Shown here: positions 48,664-57,800 of the stretch, piece after piece
Position numbering within the stretch: the stretch's first letter is position 1
Layout of the letters: the number at the start of each line of letters is the position of its first letter
Assembly (NCBI GenBank): GCA_018266395.1
Contig: JAFEAM010000006.1
Location: 1-64,000 of the forward strand
Length of the DNA stretch: 64,000 bases
Source: Bacteroidota bacterium
Lineage (GTDB): Bacteria; Bacteroidota; Bacteroidia; Cytophagales; Cyclobacteriaceae
Direction of reading: 5' to 3'
The notes under the pieces: model-generated
What the model was told of the DNA's origin: nothing
What the model saw: only the letters and a program-made list of their open reading frames with translations
Databases searched by the model: none
Position numbers and translations under genes: made by a program

Positions 48664-49010
48664 GATTGCGAGCGTAGCGAAGCAATCCTCTACGCATCCC
48701 AACCTAATAACTACGTCGTCATCGCGAACGAAGTGAAGCGACCTTCTCTGGTATAGATGCTTCGCCCGCAATCATCTATAGCATCACCAAACGATCCCAT
48801 CTGGTCCACATGTTCTTTACAAACTCCGCCCTTACAGGGCTCCGATAATCATAAACCTTTAGCGGCGCGCGATGCACGCCGCTGATAAACGACGCCCCTT
48901 CAGGGCTGGCAGAGTTGCCCTTGAAGCTTGGTCCAATGTATAGCCGGGATTACCCTTTTAAACGCCAAGTCACTCAATCGCGCAATCAACAAATGAACTC
49001 TTGCAGAGTA
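48664..49010 (+). repeat. composite palindromic repeat, copy A
   Basis: A 340-base unit made of several modules in fixed order: a GATTGCGAGCG/GAAGCAATC arm, a GAACGAAGTGAAGCGACC segment, GATCCCATCTGGTCCACATG, TCCGCCCTTACAGGGCTCC, the hairpin GCGGCGCGCGATGCACGCCGC, ACGACGCCCCTTCAGGGCT, and the AATCA-type repeat at its end. Copies B (49018-49330), C (49342-49480, partial), D (49866-50190) and E (from 50207, partial) repeat this order. There are no genes in it. Confidence 0.7.
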
Positions 49011-49017
49011 GTCTGAA

Positions 49018-49330
49018 GATTGCGAGCGTAGCGAAGCAATCCTCTACGCATCCCAACCTAATAACTACGTCGTCATCGCGACGAAGTGAAGCGACCTTCT
49101 CTGGTATAGATGCACTTCGCTCGCAATCATCTATAGCATCACCAAACGATCCCATCTGGTCCACATGTGCTTTACAAACTCCGCTCCTACAGGGTAACCT
49201 TCAGCGGTGCGCGATGCGCACCGTTGATAAATGACGCCCTTTCAGGGCTCACAGACTCATGCGACAGGTTTGACCAATGTAGAGTCCGGATTTCCTTCAC
49301 TCGCACAAATCAACAAATGAACTCTTGCTG
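49018..49330 (+). repeat. composite palindromic repeat, copy B
   Basis: Very close to copy A over the first 170 bases. It lacks the GCTCCGATAATCAT segment after TCCTACAGG and has its own hairpin GCGGTGCGCGATGCGCACCG. It continues through ACGCCCTTTCAGGGCTCAC to the AATCAACAAATGAACTC end shared with copies A and D. Confidence 0.7.
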
Positions 49331-49341
49331 AGTCTGTTGAC

Positions 49342-49480
49342 GATTGCGAGCGTAGCGAAGCAATCTTCTACGCCTCTACGCAACCGAACTTAATTTCTAC
49401 GCCGTCATTGGTAACGAAGTGAAGCAACCTTCCCGGACCAGATGCGCTTCGCTTGCAATCATCAATACGTCAATGCAAAG
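49342..49480 (+). repeat. composite palindromic repeat, copy C (partial)
   Basis: Only the first modules are present: the GATTGCGAGCG/GAAGCAATC arm, the GTAACGAAGTGAAGCAACC segment and GCTTCGCTTGCAATCATC. The hairpin and the CAGGGCT modules are missing. The 11-bp array starts about 85 bases further on. Confidence 0.6.
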
Positions 49481-49563
49481 CGAACTCACCCTTATTCTCC
49501 CCCTTCTAGGGGCACTATCAACGGTCTACCACCTCAGTGCCCACCCTCATTTCCAGCGAAATT

Positions 49564-49701
49564 GTCGCATAACGTCGCATACCCGTCGCATACCCGTCGC
49601 ATGAGTGTCGCATGAGCGTCGCATGAACGTCGCATGAACAAGGCTTGAACGAGGCTTGCGCGTCGCTAGCGCGTCGCATGAACGTCGCATGCGCGTCGCA
49701 T
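49564..49701 (+). repeat. 11-bp tandem repeat array
   Basis: Thirteen units with consensus GTCGCATGAAC; the first is 10 bases, the last is cut at seven, and the others are exactly 11. Two units in the middle are variant (AAGGCTTGAAC and GAGGCTTGCGC). Because 11 is not a multiple of three the array is not coding, and open frames across it are by-products. The repeat places the same face of DNA at nearly every helical turn. There are no spacers, so it is not a CRISPR array. Confidence 0.8.
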
Positions 49702-49865
49702 AAAACAGCTTTCCGGAAGGATCGACTCAGACCCAAACCATTGAAAATCAGGTCATAGGAGAGGAGAGGACATTGCGGTCGGTCCTCCCCGGAGGCCCTT
49801 CTTTTTTAAAACTGAAGTTCACTGGCGGGCACTGGAAATTGTTGTGAGTGATCGGCGGATAGTAG

Positions 49866-50190
49866 GATTGCGAGCGTAGCGACGCAATCCTCCACGTCTC
49901 CAAACCTAATAACCAGATCGTCATCGTGACTGAAGTGAGGCGACCCTACCTGGACAAGATCCGCTTCGTTTGCAAATCATCCATACGTCATTGCGATGCG
50001 ATCCCATCTGATCCAAATGTGCTTTACAAACTCCGCCCTTACAGGGCTCCGGTAATCATTAACCTTCAGCGGTGCGCGATGCGCACCGCTGATAAATGAC
50101 GCCCTTTCAGGGCTCACAGACTCATGCGACAGGTTTGACCAATGTAGAGTTCGGATTTCCTTCACTAGCACAAATCAACAAATGAACTCC
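49866..50190 (+). repeat. composite palindromic repeat, copy D
   Basis: A complete copy with the arm (GATTGCGAGCG, GCGACGCAATC), GATCCCATCTGATCCAAATG, CTCCGCCCTTACAGGGCTCC, the hairpin GCGGTGCGCGATGCGCACCG, ACGCCCTTTCAGGGCTCAC and the AATCAACAAATGAACTC end. It is closest to copy B but keeps the segment that B lost. It runs on into copy E with about 16 bases between them. Confidence 0.7.
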
Positions 50191-50206
50191 TGCTGAGTCT
50201 GTTGAC

Positions 50207-50400
50207 GATTGCGAGCGTAACGACGCAATCCTCTACACATCTCAACCTAATAACTACGCCGTCATTGCAATAAAGCAGACAAGCCTTTAGAAAGCTCTCA
50301 AAATTAGGAGAGTAATTCTAGAGGCTTGTCGCTTTATTGCCCTGTAGCAATCGACTTCAGTCGATTTGCTTCTGGGCGAACGAAGTGAAGCAACCCTCCA
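50207..50400 (+). repeat. composite palindromic repeat, copy E, interrupted
   Basis: Starts as the other copies do (GATTGCGAGCG, CGACGCAATCC, then CGCCGTCATTGC at 50257-50268) and resumes with GAACGAAGTGAAGCAACC at 50378. Between these points lies about 109 bases of other sequence (next entry). The later modules of the repeat are missing after 50400. Confidence 0.6.
50267..50377 (+). mobile_element. short hairpin element inserted in repeat copy E
   Basis: The left arm 50267-50292 (GCAATAAAGC, then AGACAAGCCTTTAGAA) pairs with the right arm 50316-50340 (TTCTAGAGGCTTGTC, then GCTTTATTGC) with one unpaired base and one mismatch. An inner CTCTC/GAGAG stem lies in the loop. A second hairpin, AATCGAC-TTCA-GTCGATT, is at 50349-50366. 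The whole stretch interrupts a dispersed repeat that is uninterrupted in copies A and B, so it looks like a non-coding element that inserted there. It has no gene and would need an outside transposase. Confidence 0.5.
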
Positions 50401-50449
50401 AATACGGTTCGCCCTCAATCATGTTGAGTAATCTGTTACCGGAGCAATA

Positions 50450-50471
50450 CCAATCACCCAATTAACAAATG
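50450..50471 (+). repeat. AATCA-type dispersed repeat
   Basis: CCAATCACCCAATTAACAAA then TG, a member of the family described at 34766-34802. It lies about 55 bases before the next gene. Confidence 0.45.
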
Positions 50472-50527
50472 CTTAACTTGGTTGACAAGACCCCACAACG
50501 AAAGACTTCCATAACACTCAACCCATC

Positions 50528-51625
50528 ATGAAAATGAAGTCACGCCGCAAATTTCTGTCGCAATCCTTTGCAGCAATAGCCGGGTCGGCCATGGCCTGGA
50601 ATGGATTCCCTGCCATCAAAACCCAAAAGAAGAATTCGCTCGGGGTTGCATTGGTGGGTTTGGGATATTACAGCACGGATCTGCTTGCACCTGCCTTGCA
50701 GCGGACGAAGAACTGTCATCTCGCCGCCATCGTCACGGGTACACCTTCGAAAGCAGAGAGCTGGAAAAAACAATACGGGATTGCAGACAAGAACATTTAC
50801 AATTATGGCAACTTCGACCGTATTGCTGATAACCCTGACATTGATGTGATCTATGTGGTACTCCCGCCGTCGATGCATGCCGAGTATTCCATTCGCGCCG
50901 CCAAAGCCGGAAAGCATGTCTGGTGCGAGAAACCCATGGCGGTGACGGCAGGAGAATGTACAATGATGATTGACGCGGCCAAGGCCAACAAAGTGAGCCT
51001 GGCCATTGGCTACAGGATGCAGCATGAGCCGAACACACAGGAAATCATCGGTTACAGGAAACAGTTATCCTATGGCAGGATTCTGAATGTGAAGGCTGCA
51101 GCGGGATACTTTGATCCACGCACCGATCACTGGAAGCAGAAAAAGGTGATGGGCGGCGGCTGCATGCATGACATGGGTGTCTATCCGTTGAATGCGGCGC
51201 GCTACAGCACGGGACTGGAACCTGTGTCGGTGAAGGCGGTGGGATCCACAACGCGACCTGAGATCTACAAAGATGTGCCGGAGACGGTGGTGTTCGATCT
51301 TGAGTTTCCCGGAGGGGTCACCGCTCACTGTGAGACAAGCCTTGGAAAGAACTACAATGACCTCCGCATTACTTGCGAGAAAGGGTGGTATGGTCTTTCG
51401 CCATTTCAATCTTACTCCGGCATCGAAGGAGAGACAAGCTCTGGAAAAAGGTTAAATGCCGTTATTCCCAACCAGCAAGCCAGGCAGATGGATGAAGATG
51501 CATTTTCCATCATGAATAGCCGCCCCATGCTGGTACCAGGGGAGGAAGGGTGGAAGGACATCAAGGTGGTGGATGCGATCTACCGTTCTATTGCAAGCGG
51601 GACGAGAATAGAAATCTCAGGATGA
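50528..51625 (+). CDS. Tat-exported Gfo/Idh/MocA family oxidoreductase
   Basis: The 365-residue product has a twin-arginine signal (SRRKFLSQSFAAIAGSAMA), a Rossmann site (GVALVGLGYYSTDLL) and the family signature WCEKPMAVT with the catalytic Lys. A catalytic-region His lies in KVMGGGCMHDMGVYPLN, as in glucose-fructose oxidoreductases. It should act on a sugar with tightly bound NADP in the periplasm. It is only distantly related to the oxidoreductase at 6-7.5 kb, which has QKP instead of EKP. It stands alone between the repeat island and the giant protease gene. Confidence 0.87.
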   Translation: MKMKSRRKFLSQSFAAIAGSAMAWNGFPAIKTQKKNSLGVALVGLGYYSTDLLAPALQRTKNCHLAAIVTGTPSKAESWKKQYGIADKNIYNYGNFDRIADNPDIDVIYVVLPPSMHAEYSIRAAKAGKHVWCEKPMAVTAGECTMMIDAAKANKVSLAIGYRMQHEPNTQEIIGYRKQLSYGRILNVKAAAGYFDPRTDHWKQKKVMGGGCMHDMGVYPLNAARYSTGLEPVSVKAVGSTTRPEIYKDVPETVVFDLEFPGGVTAHCETSLGKNYNDLRITCEKGWYGLSPFQSYSGIEGETSSGKRLNAVIPNQQARQMDEDAFSIMNSRPMLVPGEEGWKDIKVVDAIYRSIASGTRIEISG

Positions 51626-51861
51626 GGACATGAGACATGTACATTAAATGCCAGATTTTGGATTAGCCACCTTCATGCAAAGGAGACTGGATTCATGTAA
51701 GAATTCTTGGCATTTTGAATTTTTAGTCTTGAGTCAACCAACTATTTTGGGTTGAAATTATTATCGGTATAATTCTTTTTAGGTATTTCAATTGATTCTC
51801 CGTTTTATTGAATTCCCCTGGAATTATAACTGAACGGTAAGAGGGAGCTATCCCCAATACG

Positions 51862-54800
51862 ATGATTGCACTCAGGAAGATTTTCGTTTCCCTACCCCTT
51901 CATCTTAGTGTGTGCATTTCTGTTTTGCTCATCTTCACCTACACGCATTTAGTTACCGCACAGAACTTTCCCGCCAAAGGTCGCACAATACACGTCAAGT
52001 TTAAGGAACAACAGTTGCCTGGCGTTTCCATACAAGGTCGTTCTGCCAAAACAGGCTTAGCAGAGCTTGACCGTGTCAGTGAGCGGCACAAGGCTGTAGG
52101 TATGCGTCGGATCTTTAGCGAGGCCGGCAAGTTTGAAGCCGCCCATCAGGCTTTCGGTCTGCATTTATGGTACGAAATTGCCTTGCCACAAGACGCCAAT
52201 GTCCAGAGAGCAATTTTGGATTATCGCCAGCTTGAATATTTCTATGAAGTCGAGGAGCCTTTGGCGTACACACATTATGATGAAACAGATGGGCACTATG
52301 AGGCGACCCCGGCACTTCCGGATGATCCTCTTTTTCCCTACCAATGGAGCTTTTCGAATACCGGTCAAAATGGTGGCACACCATATGCCGACATCAACCT
52401 ATTAAATGCATGGCAAATCGAAAAGGGATCGATCAATGTAGTCGTGGCTGTTATAGATGAGGCCATCACAATTGATCATCCTGATCTTAAGAAGTCGCTT
52501 TGGGTAAATTCAGGTGAAATTCCGAATAACGGACTTGACGATGATCAAAATGGTTACACCGACGACTATAACGGTTATAATTTTGGGGATGGAGGCGGTT
52601 ACTTGTATCCGAGCGGACACGGCACACATGTTGCGGGTGTCATTGCAGCGCAATCAAATAATGGAATTGGACTATCGGGAATAGCTGGAGGTTCAGGTTC
52701 TGGGGATGGTGTGAGACTAATGTCACTCTCCTGTTTTGGTCAGTTCAGTGATGGTGGCTTCGAGCAGGCATTTGTCTATGCTGCAGATAACGGAGCAGTA
52801 ATTGCGCAGAATAGTTGGGGAGGAGGTTCAAGATCCATTGAGGCTGCTATCGACTATTTTGTTGCACGCGCAGGTTTGGACAATACAGCGGCAAATTTCC
52901 GGAACAACATCCAAATCGGTCCCATGGCCGGAGGTGTTGCTGTATTTGCTGCGGGCAACAGCAATACTTCTGATCCCCGAAGAGGCTACCCTGCTTCATA
53001 CTCCAAAGTCATCGCAGTTGCAGCAACGGATGCAAATGATCAGAAGACCAGCTTCTCAAACTTTGGTGATTGGGTGGATATAAGTGCGCCAGGATTGCGC
53101 ATTTACAGCACCTATCTTGACGGCTATAACTACCTGTCAGGAACCTCTATGGCATGTCCGCATGTTTCTGGCGTTGCAGCACTGGTTGTTTCTCATTTTC
53201 AGCGCATAGGTCTTACTCCTGGAGAAGTCACGGCAAGAATCTTGCGTGGTGCGCATCCAATCGCTATTCTCAACATGAGCTATTTGGAGAAGCTCGGTAC
53301 CGGTCGCTTGGATGCCTTAGGTGCTCTCACTAATGGAGATGCGATACCTCCTGCTGCGATCAATGACTTGCGCTCAATTCAAACGCACCATTCATCGGTC
53401 ATACTTCAATGGACAGCTACTGGTAGCGATGGGCAATCTGGCCAGGCTTTTAAGTATGATATACGATATAGCAAAGATCCCATTACTAATTTAAATTTTG
53501 AACAAGCACAGTCCGTTAATGATGCTCCGGATCCACCACCCTCTGGTCAGCAGGCAACATATAATATTACAGGGTTAAGCACAAGGACAACCTATTTCAT
53601 AGCGATTAAAAGTAGAGATCTGTATAACAATGTTTCGGACGTATCCAATGTATTGAGGGTTACAACCACCGGGCTTGCAACCATGTCCGTTGAAACAGTT
53701 GGCATTTCTGGCAGTGTCTTTTCTGGCGGCCATACCAATGCGGACATCAGTGTCTCAAATCATGGTGAGGACGATTTGGCTTTCAGATTGTCACCAAGTA
53801 TAGACGCCTTCCCTGGGGATTATCCGGCAATGGTGAAGTCACGATTGTTTGCAATCAAGCCGCAAAGCCAGACCATTGTTGAACTTAGCACTCAGACTGG
53901 CCTGGTGGTTCGGTCTCTGCCGGTCCCGGAGAAGAGTATAACGGATGGCTCACTGGCATATGATGGCACCTATCTTTATTACGGCAGCCCGTCGGGGATG
54001 ATATACCTGCTCAATAGCGAAAGTGGTGCAGTTGTACGATCCTTTTCAATACCCAATACGGCTGGCATCACAGGACTTGCCTGGACGGGAAAGTATTTGT
54101 ATTGCACATTCTCCTACGCTCAGTACAGCCCATACAACAACAAAATCGTGGAAATTGACCCTGCAGGGTCCGTGCACAACGTGATTGATATCAATGCCAA
54201 GTACATGACGGGTGGCGGCAAAAGGAATTCACTCTTTGTATTGAACGAAGCCGCATACCAACTAATCGAAATTAATCCTGCTGATGGCAGGTTGCTTAGC
54301 ACTATCCCTTATCCGGGCACGGTGAGAGGTCTGGCGTACTCGGGCGTCAATGATTTGCTCTACGTGGCCGACTTGTATGCGATCAGTGTGGTTGATCCGT
54401 CATCAATGCGAATTATAAATGGCATAGGGAATGATGAATACCGTTCCCTCGCCTCTGATGGATATGCGCCCAATTGGCTTTTTACGGATGAACAGGTCTA
54501 CTCCGTTCCCCCTGGAGGCAGCGTTAATGTCTCGGTACAATTTGTGGCCAATGGACTGAATACGGGGCAATATTTTGGTTCAGTCCTGGTCATTCCTGTT
54601 GTTGAGACTATTCTGCCGGCATCTGTTCCGGCGGTTCTGCAGGTGACCGGAGGTCCGGATCTCAAGATTCCGAATGCATTAAATTTCGGTGACCAGTTCA
54701 TGGGCTTTCCTGTAGATAGCGTCATGGATATACAGAACCATGGTTTTGGAGATCTTGTAATATCGAACATACTTTCCAGTTCGCCTTTGGTGGCAGTATC

Positions 54801-57800
54801 ACTTTCCTCAACGACTCTGAGAACGGGCGAGAAGATTGCAATGAACGTCTCTGTTGCTTCTAATACACCAGGACCCATTACTGCGGATATTCAGTTTTCG
54901 AGCAATGATCCGGATGAACCAATTCTTCACCTCCCTCTCACAGTCAAAATTGTGCCGAGTCCTGACTTTGAACTGACTCCGTCTTCCATTATAGGCAACC
55001 TGGGGTCAGGGAGCTCTTCGTCGGCTCAACTGTCTTTAACGAACACAGGATTGACGACCCTGCACTGGCGGCTATTGCTGGACGGAACAACGTCACCTGG
55101 TTATGGCTCAGGTTCGAAGTCATCTGGTGGTATCACGTTACCGGATTCAATTGAATACCTACTTCGACAGCCCGCACCTGAACTGCTTAAATGGATGATA
55201 TACGAGGAGAATTCGGGTTATCTTTTTGCTGGTTCCTACCTGAATAGTCTGTTCAAATTCGATATTCAGAATGATGCATGGTTTCCGCAAGGGCGCGTCG
55301 TATCAGATGTATCCGGTACAGGGGTTTCATTTGACCGGAAATTATTCCTCGGCGGAACACAATTAAATGTATATTCTATTGCATCCAACACATGGTCTTT
55401 CTTGCCTCTGCCTGAGCCAGGCAATGCAGAAACCATTGCAACAGACGGGCAAGTGTTATATGTGTCAATAGGAAAGTCATTTTACAGGTACTCACCCGTG
55501 AACGATATTTGGACCAGGCTTGCCGATTCGCCGGCAAGCCTTGGCGGATCAAGTTATCATAGTGGCGTAATCGTTGCTCATATTAACAGAAGCCTGGATT
55601 TTAGCGGGGACGGGAAAACTGTACTCTATAAATATTTTGTCGAAACGAACAGTTGGATATTGTCAGATCCTATTCCCGGAATGGTAGGACCTGGGAGCGT
55701 GATTGATCCTGCATCTGGAAAATATTATGCATTGACAAATACATCTGTTCTCTCGGTACTGGATATCAGGAAAGGTTCATGGTACAAAACGTTCGTGCCC
55801 GCAACAGCATACAACCCTTATGTATTTGCCGGCCACAAAGAATTAAGTGGCATCTACCTCGCAGGGGAAAGAAATTTGGTTTATTATCCAACTGAGCCAG
55901 CTTCCAACTGGCTTACAGCCTCTCTCAATAGTGGTAATCTTGCACCCGGTTCATCTCAGGTAATTGACCTTGAACTTGATGCTAAGGGTCTTTTTGCTGG
56001 CGCCTATACCTCTAACCTGACAGTGGTCTGTGACAAACCTGTCATCAAAAAGTCAATTCCTCTTTCATTGAATGTTACCGGTAGTCCGGATATTGCCGTC
56101 AAAGTTTATTGGGCTACCAAGGGTTCGACTGAAATAAGTATTGGTGAACAAAGGGCACTCATGCTTGATATAAGGAATAATGGAACCGCTACACTACATA
56201 TTGCGAGTATTTCTGCTGATCATCCTGATTTCACCCCGAGTATAAATTCACTTACATTACCAATAGGTGAAAAGGCCACTATATACCTGTTTTTTAAACC
56301 TACATTACCCGGCCCCCAGACAGGTACCTTCACCATTGCAAGTGATGACCCGGATGAGAGTTCACTCACCTACTCTTTTTCTGCAATCGCTGGTCTGCCT
56401 CCGCAGGTGGCCGTTGTGCCGTCTTCGGTGACAGTAAGCCTGATTGCCGGAGATGTTCAACCGATAGATTTCACTCTCTCTAACTCCGGTGGATTGAACG
56501 CCCAGGTCTATATGGCCAATGACTGGCAATCATGGTCTTTGAACCCGACTTCTGCATTTGGATTGGTAGAACCTGGACAAGTTTCAACTATCCAGTTGTC
56601 GATTGATGCTGCCGGAAAGGCCCCAGGTACCTACAATGGAACCTTGTTTATGACATACGGGGGCCCGGATACTTATGTGCCGATCCCAGCTACCATTGAA
56701 GTGACTACAGATGCTCCAGGCATTCGAACGGAAAGGAGGATCGTAGATTTCGGAAATCAATATGTTGGGCGGAACTCAGACAATTCACTTAAGGTCGAAA
56801 ATGCAGGAACGCTCCCGCTCATCATTTCATCTGTAACATCTGATATTTCCGATTTTAGGACGGACTTGTCCGGTCCACTCACAATTCTACCAGGTTCGTT
56901 TGTTGATTTAGGGCTTCATTTTTTTCCCCAGTCAGAAAAGACTTATTCTGGGCATCTTACCTTAACCACTAATGACCCAACTGATCCGTCTTATATTGTA
57001 TCTCTCGTTGGTGTAAGCCATGTCTTTCCATCGATAGTGGTGTCGCCAGCTTCGATTAGTGAGTCAATGAGCACCGATCAGATTAGTTCACTAACGGTAT
57101 CTATTCTCAATCCAAGTACTACTTCTGCACAATTGAATTTCTTTACAGAAACAACATTATCTCCGGCAGGAAAAGACCCCGTGATGAAATTTCCAGGCAC
57201 CTTTGTTGAAGGGGCCTTGATACCCGACAAACTCATCGCCATGTTTCATGAACCCGGCAGTGAGTTTATAAGGGCAATCGTCGACAATGGTTTCACTAAT
57301 TATATCTATGATTATGGAAATGGAAATTGGAGCAAAATCGATTTCAATCCACTGAGTGATGTCTCCAGTCCGTGTGGCGTCACAATGTTACGCTCAAAAA
57401 TTTATTTGACTAATCCTTCGGATTCCTTGTCAATAATTGTGTTTGATCCCAGGATAAACGACGTGAGCTATATTGACAATTTGTTGGGTTCCCGAACGGG
57501 GACAATTTCGACAGACGGGAAATCGATTTATTTGGGAGGGGGTGGCAAATTCATGAGTCTTAACCCCAAAGATGAAACCTGGACCAACCTGCCTATCCCT
57601 ACTATTCAATTAGATGGAAAGGGTGGACTCAGCTATTTCAATGGATACATTTATGCCCATGAGGGAACTGGCAATGGATTTGCAAGATATTCGATTGCCG
57701 ATGGTAGTTGGGAAAGACTCCTTTCAATGCCGGGCATAGGCGGGCCCGGCAGTGCCATTGACACCAAGAGGCAGCGATTTTATACACATGGGGTAAATCA

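Noticed and set aside
49564-49701. Tandem units taken as a possible CRISPR array
   Set aside because: Units are 11 bases and adjacent, with no spacers and no cas genes nearby.
49518-49736. A 72-codon minus-strand open frame across the 11-bp array
   Set aside because: The unit length is not a multiple of three and the protein is an artefact of the repeat.
45298-50527. An intact insertion sequence or prophage in the repeat island
   Set aside because: No transposase, integrase or phage gene could be found on either strand; only fragments and non-coding repeats are present.
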